A stretch of DNA of 64,000 nt from Azospirillum sp. B21 (GCF_008364825.1 NZ_VTTO01000004.1:325202-389201); one strand, 5' to 3'. Positions 24,654-35,581 are shown, counted from the stretch's first letter. Notes: generated by a model from the letters alone, not told the origin. Numbers and translations: made by a program.

Positions 24654-27035
24654 ATGACGCTGCGCCGCAAGATTCGCTGGCTGACCTGGATCGGCCTGAT
24701 CGGCTGCCTGATGGCGGCGATCCCGGCGCTTTACCTGCTGCGCCAGGGCATGATCGCGGAGCGGGAACAGGTCGCGGCCGCGCTGGTGGATTCGGCAGGC
24801 GGGCTTCTACGCGACCTGGACCGGTCGGCGGCGTCGGGCGCCATGTCGGCCGAGGAGGCGCGCGACCGGGCGCGGACGGCCCTGCGGGCGCTGGCCGCCA
24901 AGCCTTTCCATGTCACGATCTTCACCGACGGCATCGTCCCGCCCGGCTGGCCGCCGATGGATCGCTCCGTGACCGCCGAAGGCCGGTTCGAGCCCTGGGG
25001 CTGGGCCATCGCCGCCGCCGGCGACGTCGGCGATCTCGACCGGGCCTTCCTGGTGGAGGCGTCGGGATTCCTGCTGTTCCTGGCGGTGCTGCTGGTGCTG
25101 AGCTGGCCCGGATCGCTGTTCCTGTCCCAACATGTCGTCGGTCCGCTGGAAATGCTGTCCGACCGCATGCGCCTGCTGACGGAGGGTCGGACCGATATCG
25201 ACATTCCCGGCCGCGAGCGCCGCGACGAATTCGGCGCGATGGCCCGCGCCATGGAGTTCTTCCGCCGCGCCGCCATTGCCCTGATCGAACGGGACGAGCG
25301 GCTGGCCGGCATCATGAACAATGTCAGCGAGGCGATCCTGCTGGTCGATTCCCGCGGCCGGATCGAGGAGCACAATCCCGCCGCCGTCGCCCTGCTCGGC
25401 GTTCCAGCCGAAGACCTGCGCGGGCGTCCGCTGTCGAGCCTGTTCGCCGCCCCCGATCGCGCCCGGATCGATTCGCTGCTGGCCGATATGGCTGTCGACC
25501 TTATCGGTGACGCCGAGACTGCGGCGCCGGTGCGGGAGCATGCGCTGGGGATCGAACGTCCCGGAGGCGGCGACCGCATCGACGCCTCGCTCAGCGTCTC
25601 GCCGCTGGTGGTGCGGGGGCGCCGCGGCTTCGTCTGCGCGCTGGCCGACGTGACCGACCGGCTGCGGCATGAGCGCGAGCTGATGAGGCTGGCCACCCGC
25701 GACCGGCTGACCGGACTGCCCAACCGGGCGATGATCGAATCGCTGCTGGAGACGGCGGTGGAGCGCAGCCATCGCGACCGCCGCCCCTTCGCCGTGCTGT
25801 GCCTGGACCTGTCGCGCTTCAAGCTGATCACCGACACGCTGGGCCATCAGGCCGGCGATGCGCTGTTGCAGGAGGTGGCCCGGCGGGTCGCCGCCGCCGT
25901 CCGCCCTGACGATCCCGTCGGTCGCATCGGCACCGACGATTTCGCCGTGATCGTCGAGGAGATCCGCGGTGCCCCGGAGGCTGCGGCCATCGCCGACCGA
26001 ATCCTCGAGTCTTTCGACGCCCCGGTCACCTTGCCGGGCTGCGAGCATTATGTCCGCCCGGCGGTGGGCATCGCGGTCTATCCCGACGATCTGGCGGGGA
26101 CGGCGGGCTGGGACGCGGCGGCGGACGTCATGGATCCGCAGGCGTTGCTGCGCGCCGCCGAAACGGCGCTCTACGCCGCCAAGCGGATGGGCGGGCGCCG
26201 CCATGCCTTCTTCCGACCCGAGCTGGCCGAACAGGCGCGGCGCCAGCTGGCGTTGGACGGCGACCTGCGCGCGGCGCTGGCGCTGAAGCAGTTCCGTCTG
26301 CACTACCAGCCCAAGGTGTCGCTGATCGACTTCTCGCTGGAGGGGTTCGAGGCGCTGCTGCGCTGGGAAAAGCCGGGGCAGGGGCAAGAGCGGGGAACGA
26401 TGATCCCGCCCGGCGAGTTCATTCCCGTGGCGGAGGAGACCGGCTTCATCGTTCCGCTTGGCGACTGGGTGCTGGACGAGGCCTGCCGGCAGATGCGCGA
26501 CTGGCTGGATGCGGGCATGGAGCCGGTGCCGGTCGCCGTCAACATCTCGCCCAAGCATCTGCGCAACCGCAGCGCCGAGGATTTCCGCCGCATCATCGAC
26601 CGCCATGGACTGCCTCCCGGCCTGATCGAACTGGAGATCACCGAGGGCGCCGTAATGCAGGACCTCGACCATGCGCTGGGGGTGCTGGCGGCGTTGAAGG
26701 CGATGGGCATCCGGGTGGCGGTGGACGATTTCGGCACCGGCCATTCCAGCTTGAGCTATCTGAAGCGGCTGCCGATCACCACGCTGAAGATCGACCGCTC
26801 CTTCATCAACGGCGTGCCGAACGAGCGCGAGGATGCCGGCATCGTGTCCACCATCATCGCCATGGCCGACATGCTGGGCCTGCATGTGGTCGCCGAAGGG
26901 GTGGAGAAGACCGAGCAGGCCAATTTCCTGCGCCACCACAACTGCACCCAGGTCCAGGGCTGGCTGACCGGCCGTCCGGTGCCGGCGGACGCCGCCTGCG
27001 GCCTGCTGACGGAGCGGCTGCGCCAGACCGCGTAG
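24654..27035 (+). CDS. Membrane HAMP-PAS-GGDEF-EAL protein, probable c-di-GMP phosphodiesterase
   Basis: This 793-residue protein has a membrane segment at about 8-30, a periplasmic region, a second segment near 135-157, HAMP (about 160-215), PAS (about 215-335), GGDEF (345-510) and EAL (530-785). The GGDEF loop reads GTDDF near 426, a departure that probably weakens or removes cyclase activity. EAL residues are complete: EALLRW near 564, the Asn in NISPKHL, EITEGAVM, DDFGTGHSS, the Lys in LKIDRSF, EGVEK and QGWLTGRP. It should sense a periplasmic signal and hydrolyse c-di-GMP. Its stop abuts that of the convergent metallophosphoesterase gene. Confidence 0.9.
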   Translation: MTLRRKIRWLTWIGLIGCLMAAIPALYLLRQGMIAEREQVAAALVDSAGGLLRDLDRSAASGAMSAEEARDRARTALRALAAKPFHVTIFTDGIVPPGWPPMDRSVTAEGRFEPWGWAIAAAGDVGDLDRAFLVEASGFLLFLAVLLVLSWPGSLFLSQHVVGPLEMLSDRMRLLTEGRTDIDIPGRERRDEFGAMARAMEFFRRAAIALIERDERLAGIMNNVSEAILLVDSRGRIEEHNPAAVALLGVPAEDLRGRPLSSLFAAPDRARIDSLLADMAVDLIGDAETAAPVREHALGIERPGGGDRIDASLSVSPLVVRGRRGFVCALADVTDRLRHERELMRLATRDRLTGLPNRAMIESLLETAVERSHRDRRPFAVLCLDLSRFKLITDTLGHQAGDALLQEVARRVAAAVRPDDPVGRIGTDDFAVIVEEIRGAPEAAAIADRILESFDAPVTLPGCEHYVRPAVGIAVYPDDLAGTAGWDAAADVMDPQALLRAAETALYAAKRMGGRRHAFFRPELAEQARRQLALDGDLRAALALKQFRLHYQPKVSLIDFSLEGFEALLRWEKPGQGQERGTMIPPGEFIPVAEETGFIVPLGDWVLDEACRQMRDWLDAGMEPVPVAVNISPKHLRNRSAEDFRRIIDRHGLPPGLIELEITEGAVMQDLDHALGVLAALKAMGIRVAVDDFGTGHSSLSYLKRLPITTLKIDRSFINGVPNEREDAGIVSTIIAMADMLGLHVVAEGVEKTEQANFLRHHNCTQVQGWLTGRPVPADAACGLLTERLRQTA

Positions 27036-27569
27036 TCAGGGGAGCGGCTGCTCTTCAGGCGCCTTCTTGCGCCGCGGACGCGGGACCGTCAATTCGACCA
27101 GGGTGACGGGGCGGAAATTCCAGACATCGACGCCGACGTCGATCTGCCGCGGCTGCGGCTTCAATTGGCCGTGGCTGTGGCCGTGCAGGTTCAACGCCTT
27201 GCGGTGCATGCCGTTCCAGGTGCGGAAGGCGTAATGGCACATCACCAGATCGATGCCGTCCAGCGTCAGTTCGGCGTAATGCCGCACGCTGGCCCAGCCC
27301 GGCAGCGCAAGCGTGGCCGCACCGTCATTGTTGCCGGCGATCAGATGCTTGGTGCCGTTCAGCCGGCCGAGCAGGTCCGCCATGGCGTCCGGCCGCATGT
27401 GCAGGGCAAAGTCGCCGAGGTGCCAGACCTCGTCATCGGGGCCGACGGTGGCGTTCCAGTTGGCCTCCATCGCCGCGTCCATCTCGGCCGTGGAGTCGAA
27501 GGGGCGGCGGAAGCGCCCGCGGGCGCCGCCATGGCCGAAATGGGTGTCGGAGGTGAAATAGACGGTCAT
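27036..27569 (-). CDS. Metallophosphoesterase family protein
   Basis: This 177-residue protein has calcineurin-like motifs: DTHFGH at residues 8-13, GDFALH near 51-56, GNND near 78 (GNHD in the family), the His in CHYAF and GHSHG near 129-133, enough to bind two metals. It is of the small cytosolic phosphodiesterase type seen in many phages and bacteria; the substrate is not known. It is on the minus strand with a DUF4170 gene upstream, and its stop touches the stop of the GGDEF-EAL gene on the other strand. Confidence 0.82.
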   Translation of the reverse strand: MTVYFTSDTHFGHGGARGRFRRPFDSTAEMDAAMEANWNATVGPDDEVWHLGDFALHMRPDAMADLLGRLNGTKHLIAGNNDGAATLALPGWASVRHYAELTLDGIDLVMCHYAFRTWNGMHRKALNLHGHSHGQLKPQPRQIDVGVDVWNFRPVTLVELTVPRPRRKKAPEEQPLP

Positions 27570-27587
27570 CGACCGGTCAACGCCGCT

Positions 27588-27630
27588 GCGCGGCGGGCGG
27601 TTCCCTGCACCAGGGTCTCACCCGCCGCGC
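27588..27630 (-). promoter_or_regulatory. GC-rich hairpin ahead of the metallophosphoesterase
   Basis: Arms GCGCGGCGGG (27588-27597) and CCCGCCGCGC (27621-27630) form a 10-bp stem between the DUF4170 stop and the next start. It lacks a T-run, so it could be a weak terminator or a leader structure. Confidence 0.35.
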
Positions 27631-27645
27631 GCCGGTTCGAAGGCT

Positions 27646-27882
27646 TCAGTGCTTGTGATCGTCCGCCGCCGGATCGAGGAAGCGGTGGAGGTGGACGATG
27701 TAGTAGCGGGTGTGGGCATCGTCGATGGTCTGGCCGGTTGCGCCGCGCCATGCCTTGTAGGCGTCCTCGTAGCTCGGGAAGATGCCGACGATGTGCAGCT
27801 TCGACGGATCGACGAACTGGTCCGTGTCCGGACGCACGAGTTCGCCGCCGAACACGAGGTGGAGGAGCTGTTTGTCGGGCAT
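27646..27882 (-). CDS. DUF4170 protein
   Basis: This 78-residue protein fits DUF4170: MPDKQLLHLVFGGELVRPD, then IVGIFPSYEDAYKAWRGATGQTIDDAHTRYYIVHLHRFLDP. The family is short, cytosolic, common in alphaproteobacteria and of unknown function. The His-rich end (DDHKH) is seen in some members. Upstream of the metallophosphoesterase on the same strand, 76 bases away with a hairpin between. Confidence 0.88.
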   Translation of the reverse strand: MPDKQLLHLVFGGELVRPDTDQFVDPSKLHIVGIFPSYEDAYKAWRGATGQTIDDAHTRYYIVHLHRFLDPAADDHKH

Positions 27883-28123
27883 GGCCTATGAGTCCTTGTA
27901 ACCGGGGGTGAAGGGGAATTACGGCTGTCTTTGCGCCGGCAGGCCGGCTGATGCGTCGCATTCTCATATCCGCCGGCCGGGCGGTGCTTCAAGCCTGTTG
28001 ACAGGCCATTCGACCGATGCCACCACGGGACTGCGGCGTTTCCAGGATCAGGACAAAGAATCCGTCCCTTTGCCGCAGATGACAAGCGCCAGAAATACGG
28101 CTGAACACTGCGAGGATCGAGCG

Positions 28124-28822
28124 ATGGCAAGTGGTCATACCGCGACTCGGGAGAAACATGGGCGTGAGGTTCGGGTCTGGGACCTACCGACCCGGCTGTT
28201 TCATTGGGGGCTGGTCGCCGCGGTGGCTGTCGCGATTCTGTCAGCCGAGCTTGGTATGCTTTCCATTCATATGTTGGCGGGCGAAACAGTTCTGATACTG
28301 GTGCTGTTCCGGCTGGGCTGGGGCGTGGTGGGCAGCCAGACCGCGCGCTTTGCCGATTTCGTAAAGGGGCCGGGCGCCATCCTGGACTATCTGAAGCGGT
28401 CGCGGGCGGGTGGGGAAGCCGCCTTCACCCTGGGCCACAACCCGCTGGGCGCCCTGATGGTGGTGGCGCTGCTGCTGATCCTGCTGGTCCAGGCGACGAG
28501 CGGCCTGTTCACCAGCGACGACATCCTGGTCGACGGTCCGCTGGTGCCGATGGCCTCCGGCGCCACGGTGGCGACGCTGAGCTCGATCCACCGCCTGCTG
28601 GCCAACGGCATCTTCGTGCTGATCGGGCTGCATGTGGTGGCCGTGTTCTTCTACCTGCTGGTCAAGAAGGACAACCTGATCCGGCCGATGGTGACCGGCC
28701 GCAAGAGCTTGCCCGGCCGTGTCGCGACGTCGGAACCGCGGCGTGCCCCGGCGGCGCTGGCGCTGGCGATCCTGGCCGCTTCCGCGGGGCTGGTCTTCCT
28801 GGTGCTGCGCGCCGCCGGCTGA
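28124..28822 (+). CDS. Cytochrome b561-type membrane protein (cytochrome b/b6 domain)
   Basis: This 232-residue protein has a short cytosolic start and four main hydrophobic segments with haem-ligand His candidates: His in RLFHWGLV, His in SIHMLAGE, His in SSIHRLLAN and His in GLHVVAVFF. This is the layout of bacterial b-type cytochromes of the Ni-hydrogenase/b561 group that carry electrons between the quinone pool and periplasmic c-type cytochromes. The ATG at 28124 follows GAGGATCGAG. A di-haem peroxidase gene follows 232 bases later and a cytochrome c' gene beyond it, so it may deliver electrons to one of them. Confidence 0.82.
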   Translation: MASGHTATREKHGREVRVWDLPTRLFHWGLVAAVAVAILSAELGMLSIHMLAGETVLILVLFRLGWGVVGSQTARFADFVKGPGAILDYLKRSRAGGEAAFTLGHNPLGALMVVALLLILLVQATSGLFTSDDILVDGPLVPMASGATVATLSSIHRLLANGIFVLIGLHVVAVFFYLLVKKDNLIRPMVTGRKSLPGRVATSEPRRAPAALALAILAASAGLVFLVLRAAG

Positions 28823-29054
28823 GCCTGCGTCTTCGCCGGGTGTTTTCCCCAAGTGGCAGCCATATGCCATTGGTTGTGTGCGACAACTCGTCGTCTATGG
28901 CCGGACGCCTGCTTGTCTAGAATGACTCCAGATTGATCCGAGCCAAACCTCAACGAACCAATGACGCCGGCCCGACTTCCGGGATCGATCGACCTTTGCC
29001 TTTTTGAAGCCGAAGGTTGTGGAGGATGTCGGCCGTGCCGGGGGACAGCCAGCC

Positions 29055-30158
29055 ATGCACGCACAATCCGGACATCGCCCGACCGCAGCGCTGAAAGGCC
29101 TGCTGATCGGCACCGCCGCCGCCCTGGGCATCCTCGCCGCGACCGCCGGTACGGCACCGGCCGCCGATCCGCCCGCGGCTGGCGACGCCCTGATGGGCCG
29201 TGCGCGCGAAATGTTCAAGCCGCTGCCCGCCACCCTGCCGGCGATTCGCAACAATGCGGTCACGCGCGAGAAGATCGAACTCGGCAAGATGCTGTTCTTC
29301 GATCCGCGCCTGTCGGCCAGCGGCATCTTCTCGTGCAACAGCTGCCACAATCTCGGCCTCGGCGGCGTCGACGGGCTGGAGACCTCGGTCGGTCATGGCT
29401 GGCAGAAGGGTCCGCGCAACGCGCCGACCGTGCTGAACGCCGTGCTGAACGTTGCCCAGTTCTGGGACGGCCGGGCGGAAGACCTGAAGGCCCAGGCCAA
29501 GGGGCCGATCCAGGCCGGCGTGGAGATGAACAGCACGCCCGACCGCGTGATGGCCGTGCTTAACAGCATCCCCGCCTACAAGACGAAGTTCGCCGACGCC
29601 TTCCCGAACGAGAAGGATCCGGTGACCTTCGACAATGTCGCCATGGCGATCGAGGCGTTCGAAGCGACGCTGACCACCCCCGCCTCTCCCTTCGACCAGT
29701 ATCTGGAGGGCAAGGCCGATGCGCTGACCGGCACGCAGAAGGCCGGGTTGGAGCTGTTCATCGACAAGGGCTGCGCCGGCTGCCACAACGGCGTCAATGT
29801 CGGCGGTCATGATTACTTCCCCTTCGGCGTGGTGACCCGTCCGGGGGCGGAGATCCTGCCGCCGGGCGACAAGGGCCGCTTCGCCGTCACCAAGACCGCC
29901 GACGACGAATATGTCTTCCGCGCGCCCACCCTGCGCAACGTCACGCTGACCGCCCCCTATTTCCATTCCGGCAAGGTGTGGGATCTGCGCCAGGCGGTGG
30001 CGGTGATGGGGTCGAGCCAGCTCGGCGCCACCCTGTCCGACCAGGAGATCGACAAGATCACCGCCTTCCTGACGACGCTGACCGGCCAGCAGCCGCGCGT
30101 CGAGTATCCGTTGCTGCCGGCCAGCACGCCGGCCACGCCGCAGCCCGTGTTCAAGTAA
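29055..30158 (+). CDS. Di-haem cytochrome c peroxidase (CcpA/MauG family)
   Basis: This 367-residue periplasmic protein has a signal peptide (hydrophobic 14-32, cut near APAAD) and two haem-binding sites, CNSCH at residues 94-98 and CAGCH at 240-244. The pattern GKMLFFDPRLSASG before the first haem and APTLRNVTLTAPYFHSG later is that of bacterial di-haem peroxidases, which reduce H2O2 with electrons from small cytochromes. The Met/Tyr choice at the distal site cannot be settled here. The start at 29055 has GGGGGACAG before it; an upstream in-frame ATG at 29004 is less likely. A strong terminator follows. Confidence 0.88.
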   Translation: MHAQSGHRPTAALKGLLIGTAAALGILAATAGTAPAADPPAAGDALMGRAREMFKPLPATLPAIRNNAVTREKIELGKMLFFDPRLSASGIFSCNSCHNLGLGGVDGLETSVGHGWQKGPRNAPTVLNAVLNVAQFWDGRAEDLKAQAKGPIQAGVEMNSTPDRVMAVLNSIPAYKTKFADAFPNEKDPVTFDNVAMAIEAFEATLTTPASPFDQYLEGKADALTGTQKAGLELFIDKGCAGCHNGVNVGGHDYFPFGVVTRPGAEILPPGDKGRFAVTKTADDEYVFRAPTLRNVTLTAPYFHSGKVWDLRQAVAVMGSSQLGATLSDQEIDKITAFLTTLTGQQPRVEYPLLPASTPATPQPVFK

Positions 30159-30184
30159 AGGTTCGGGCAGGGTTCCGGTAATGG

Positions 30185-30222
30185 AAAAGCCCTTCCCCAC
30201 GCTGGTGGGGAAGGGCTTTTTT
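30185..30222. terminator. Bidirectional terminator between convergent cytochrome genes
   Basis: Perfect 16-bp arms (AAAAGCCCTTCCCCAC / GTGGGGAAGGGCTTTT) with a GCTG loop and T-runs on both strands end the peroxidase gene and the cytochrome c' gene. Confidence 0.92.
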
Positions 30223-30252
30223 CGTCTGGCCGGCGTCCGTCGGAACTGCCGC

Positions 30253-30681
30253 TTATTCGGAGCGGTAGCGCTGGTGGCAGGCCTTGCAGGTGTCGGCCAT
30301 GGCGCCGAACGCATTGCCCGTCGCGGCCTTGTCACCCGAGGCGGCGGCGACCTTCAGCGCCTTGGCGGCGGTCTGCGTGTCCTGCGCCTTGGCGGTGAAG
30401 TCCGGGAAGTTCGCCCAGATCACTTCCTTGGCCGCCGTCTTGCCCTTGTCGGAGCCGGGCGGGAACAGGCCGGGGATCTTGGCGGCGAAGGCGTCGATGC
30501 GGTCGGCCACCGGACCGATGGCGGCCAGATCGCCCTTGCCCACCGCGTCCTTGATCTCGCCCATCGCCTTCTTGTAGTCCTCGAACCCGGCCTTGCGGGT
30601 CTGGATGACGTCCTGAGCGAAAGCGACGCCGCCGGTCAGCATCAGCGCGGCCGAGGCCGCAAGCACTATACGGGAAAACAC
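30253..30681 (-). CDS. cycP: Cytochrome c' (class II)
   Basis: This 142-residue protein has a signal peptide (MFSRIVLAASAALMLTGG, cut after FAQ) and the class II layout: a four-helix bundle with the haem motif CKACH at Cys132-His136, ten residues from the end. Cytochromes c' bind NO and CO and protect against nitrosative stress in denitrifying proteobacteria. It converges with the di-haem peroxidase across a shared terminator. An upstream region of 435 bases without genes should hold its promoter. Confidence 0.9.
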   Translation of the reverse strand: MFSRIVLAASAALMLTGGVAFAQDVIQTRKAGFEDYKKAMGEIKDAVGKGDLAAIGPVADRIDAFAAKIPGLFPPGSDKGKTAAKEVIWANFPDFTAKAQDTQTAAKALKVAAASGDKAATGNAFGAMADTCKACHQRYRSE

Positions 30682-32319
<1,638 letters not shown>

Positions 32320-32347
32320 TCGCGCCGCCGCGTTGACTGAGTAAGAG

Positions 32348-32387
32348 AAGGGCCGGCGCCGCGAGGGTGCCGGCCCTTTTCGTTTTT
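32348..32387 (+). terminator. Terminator of the aspartate aminotransferase gene
   Basis: Stem AAGGGCCGGCGCC / GGTGCCGGCCCTT with a GCGAG loop and a T-rich tail (CTTTTCGTTTTT), 29 bases after the stop. Confidence 0.85.
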
Positions 32388-32533
32388 ATGGGCGGAAATC
32401 AGGGCTACCCTTACCGTCATGCCGCTGGGTGCGGTTGCGGCGTGCTTAGCCTAAAGAGAAGCTGCAATGCTCAGTTCTTCGCTCTATGTGGGAAAGGGCA
32501 ATCCTGCTGCGTCGAAGAATGGGAAGGAACGGA

Positions 32534-32773
32534 ATGGCTCTGGTCCCCTGCGCTGCGTGCGGGCACAAGATTTCCGCTGAAGCGCCGACTTGTCCATCCT
32601 GCGGGCACCCCGGTGCAAGTGCACCTGGGGGTGGGCGTGACGGAATGGCACGGATCGCCGGTACGGTCGCCGGCACCTACATCTCGGCGCAGATGCTCGC
32701 CAGCATCATTGTCGGTTCGGTCGCCATCCTCAGCTTTGCCGGCATCATGATCGCCTTGATTTTGAGGGGTTGA
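32534..32773 (+). CDS. Small zinc-ribbon membrane protein
   Basis: This 79-residue protein begins MALVPCAACGHKISAEAPTCPSCGHP, a zinc ribbon with two CxxC pairs, followed by a Gly-rich linker and a hydrophobic segment (about 53-76, SIIVGSVAILSFAGIMIALIL) that should cross the membrane. AAGGAACGG just before the ATG sets the start. Such ribbons tether to membranes in many bacteria without known function. It stands alone on the + strand and converges with the EF-G-like gene. Confidence 0.75.
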   Translation: MALVPCAACGHKISAEAPTCPSCGHPGASAPGGGRDGMARIAGTVAGTYISAQMLASIIVGSVAILSFAGIMIALILRG

Positions 32774-32881
32774 GCGTGCCGAAGGGCTGGGATCTGACCT
32801 TCCGGCGCATGGCGGGGTGACCACCATCCGATGGGCGTCCCCGTTCCCGCGCGATGTTCCGGCGGAGACGGGGACGGCCTT

Positions 32882-34921
32882 TCACAGCGCCGCCAGCATG
32901 TCCTTGCGGATTTCCACCGCGCGGTCGGCGGCCTTGCCGACCACCTCCTGCAGGCGCTCGAACTCGGCGCTGTAGCTGCCGACGCCGAAGGTCAGCGACC
33001 GCAGCTCGACGATCAGATCCTGCATGTCGGCTTGCGGCATGCACGCCTTCACCTCGTCCCAGCCGGGCCAGCCCGGCCGCGCGTCGAAGCCCAGAAGCTG
33101 GCCGCGCCGGCCGCTGACCAGCCGCTGCACCTTGGGCGTGAAGGCGCTGGGCACCGCGATGGTCACGGTCAGGATCGGCTCCAGCAGCACCGGCTCGCAG
33201 GCCGGCAGGGCTTCGGCCATCGCCTGCCGCGCCACCGTCTTGAAGGCCATGTCGGAACTGTCGACGGCGTGGAACTGGCCGCCGGTCAGCCTCACCGCGA
33301 AATCCACCACCGGGAAGCCGAGCGGCCCGCGGACCGCCGCCTCGCGCACGCCGGCCTCCACCGCCGGGATGTACTGGCGCGGCACGGCGCCGCCGACCAC
33401 CGCATCCTCGAACTGGATGCCCGATCCGCGCGGCAGCGGGCGGATCTCCACATGGATGTCGGCGAACTGGCCGTGGCCGCCGGTCTGGCGCTTGAAGCGG
33501 GCGTGGTGGCTGGTGCTCTTGCGGATCGTCTCCTTGTAGGGGACCTGCGGCGGCTGGCCCTTCACCGCGACGTTGAAGCGGCTGCGCAGCCGGTCCATCG
33601 CCAGCTTCAGATGCACATCGCCCTGGCCCCACAGAACCAGCTCCCCGGTTTCGGGCGACTGGTCGAGCGTCAGGGACGGGTCCTCCTCCCGCAGCTTCTG
33701 CAGGGCGGCGGACAGCTTCACCTCGTCATTGCGGTTTTCGGCACGGAGCGCCAGCCCATGCACCGGCGGCGCGGCGGCCGGCCAGTCGGCGGGCGGGCCG
33801 AGGTTGGTCTTTTCGGTCAGCCGGTCGCCGGTCGCCGCCTTTTCCAGCCGGCCGAGCGCGACGAGATCGCCCGCCACCGCCTGCGGCACCTTGGTCTGGT
33901 CGCGGCCGAACAGCTGGAAGATGCCGGACACCCGTTCCCCGCCCAGCGTCATGCCGTCGGTGACGGTGCCGCGCCAGATGCGGGCAAGGCTGAGCTTCCC
34001 GGCATGGGAGCCCATCATCGTCTTGACCACCTGGGCCGTCACCGTCGCATCCGACGGGATATCGACGCGGGCGGCGGTGACGCCGACCTCCGGCCCGTCA
34101 TGGCGCAGGGCCTTCAGCAGGCGGCGGATGCCGTTGTCGTTCTCCGCCGATCCGAAGAAGACCGGGACGATCAGGTCGTCGGCCAGCTCGTGCGCCAGCG
34201 TTTCGTAAAGCTCCGCGCTGTCGGGGGCCATGTCCTCCAGCAGTTTTTCCAGCAGGGCGTCGTCGAAGTCGGCGGCCGATTCCAGCATCGCCTGCCGCGC
34301 CTCCGCCTCCCAGTCGCGGACGCTGTCGGGCAGGGCCACCAGATCGGACGGCTTGTGCGGGTTGAAGCGCCAGGCGCGCTCGCTGACCAGATCGACCAGC
34401 CCGGTGATCTGGCCGTTCTCGCGCAGCGGCACCTCGCGCAGGACCAGCTTGCGGGCGGAGACCTCCTGGTAGGCGGCGACGACGTCGCGCACCCGCAGGT
34501 CTCCCAGCGTGTCGATCTTGTTGATGAACAGCAGATGCGGAATGCGGTGGTCGTCCAGCACCTTGAACAGCGGGGCCAGCAGGACCGCCTTCTCCGGCGC
34601 CGCCTCCGCCACCACGATGGCGATGTCGGCGGCCATCAGCGCCGCCTGCGCCTCGCCCGTCAACTCCACCGAGCCGGGGCAGTCCAGGATCGACCAGCGT
34701 TCACCCAGGTAATCGAAGGAGGCGACGTTCAGCTCGGTGCTCATCGACCGGGCCTTTGCCTCCGGCGACGTGTCGCCCACGGCGTTGCCGTCCCGCACGC
34801 TGCCCTTGCGGGTGACGGCCCCCGCCGCGAACAGCAGGCTTTCGAGCAGCGTCGTCTTGCCGGCGAGATAGGGGCCGACCAGCGCCGCGCAGCGCGCCGT
34901 CCGGATTTGCGTATGCGGCAT
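32882..34921 (-). CDS. EF-G-like translational GTPase (paralogue)
   Basis: This 679-residue protein has EF-G architecture: GTPase domain with P-loop GPYLAGKT at 16-23 and NKID near 135, then domains II to V with FAVKGQPPQVPYKETI (domain III-IV) and a C-terminal fold ending ... RKDMLAAL. It differs from true EF-G at key points: switch I (ERGITI in EF-G) reads ARSMST, and the catalytic His after DTPG is Ser84 (DCPGSVEL). True fusA belongs in the str operon. This group of EF-G-like proteins has no settled role; it may bind ribosomes without fast GTP hydrolysis. GGGAGGTGTGA precedes the ATG. Confidence 0.85.
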   Translation of the reverse strand: MPHTQIRTARCAALVGPYLAGKTTLLESLLFAAGAVTRKGSVRDGNAVGDTSPEAKARSMSTELNVASFDYLGERWSILDCPGSVELTGEAQAALMAADIAIVVAEAAPEKAVLLAPLFKVLDDHRIPHLLFINKIDTLGDLRVRDVVAAYQEVSARKLVLREVPLRENGQITGLVDLVSERAWRFNPHKPSDLVALPDSVRDWEAEARQAMLESAADFDDALLEKLLEDMAPDSAELYETLAHELADDLIVPVFFGSAENDNGIRRLLKALRHDGPEVGVTAARVDIPSDATVTAQVVKTMMGSHAGKLSLARIWRGTVTDGMTLGGERVSGIFQLFGRDQTKVPQAVAGDLVALGRLEKAATGDRLTEKTNLGPPADWPAAAPPVHGLALRAENRNDEVKLSAALQKLREEDPSLTLDQSPETGELVLWGQGDVHLKLAMDRLRSRFNVAVKGQPPQVPYKETIRKSTSHHARFKRQTGGHGQFADIHVEIRPLPRGSGIQFEDAVVGGAVPRQYIPAVEAGVREAAVRGPLGFPVVDFAVRLTGGQFHAVDSSDMAFKTVARQAMAEALPACEPVLLEPILTVTIAVPSAFTPKVQRLVSGRRGQLLGFDARPGWPGWDEVKACMPQADMQDLIVELRSLTFGVGSYSAEFERLQEVVGKAADRAVEIRKDMLAAL

Positions 34922-35581
34922 TCACACCTCCCGTGGAAGCTTCGGGCCATTCCGGCCGTTCTAGGAGGGGCCGGGCTGCCGGGCCGCGCCGGGGATGGGG
35001 CGCTGGTGCCGGCCGCCGTGGAGGCCCGTTCGCGTGTGGCTCTAGACAGTCACTTAGAAAAACCGGCACGTCCGGGTGGGGCGACGGGCGGCGGCGGACG
35101 GGTGCGGGGATGGCGCATCGGGTCCGGGGCCGGCGGAACGCCCGCATCGGACTTTCGATGCTCCACCCGAACGGCGCGGCTGTCGATGGAAAAAAGGGGC
35201 GGCAAACCGTCACGCAGCCGCTGTCTGCGCCGGGGATTCGACAGCGCAGGCGCGGCAGGGGTGAGTGCATTCATGCGTCGATAGGCCGCATCGGTGTAAG
35301 GCAGCCATGCCAACTCCGGTGCCGATCGGCGGCCTGCCCGGCTAAGGCGTTCAAATTCAATGGAATGCGTCTCAAAGATGTGTTCGGCGGAGAGTTTGCT
35401 TCAATATTGCTATGTTGCAATGCGATATGACCGCGACGAAATGGGGCGGACAAATGCATGAAACCTTCTGCTAGTAGCTTGATCCGAAAATGGCTGCGCG
35501 CAAAAGCGACGACGGCCGCACAACAATCGACGGGCCGCCCGGCGTCCGCCGGCAGGCCTCCAGTCCTTGGGGAAAATGCAT
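34922..35581. other. 660-base intergenic region
   Basis: No gene is supported. Several open frames cross it but none has a ribosome site or recognisable protein sequence. The left half is GC-rich; the right half (from about 35340) is AT-rich for this genome and should carry the promoter of the Cache protein and chemoreceptor genes. Confidence 0.55.

Noticed and set aside
34933..35430. Open frame in the gap after the EF-G-like gene
   Set aside because: Arg/Gly-rich low-complexity translation, no Shine-Dalgarno site and no recognisable motif.
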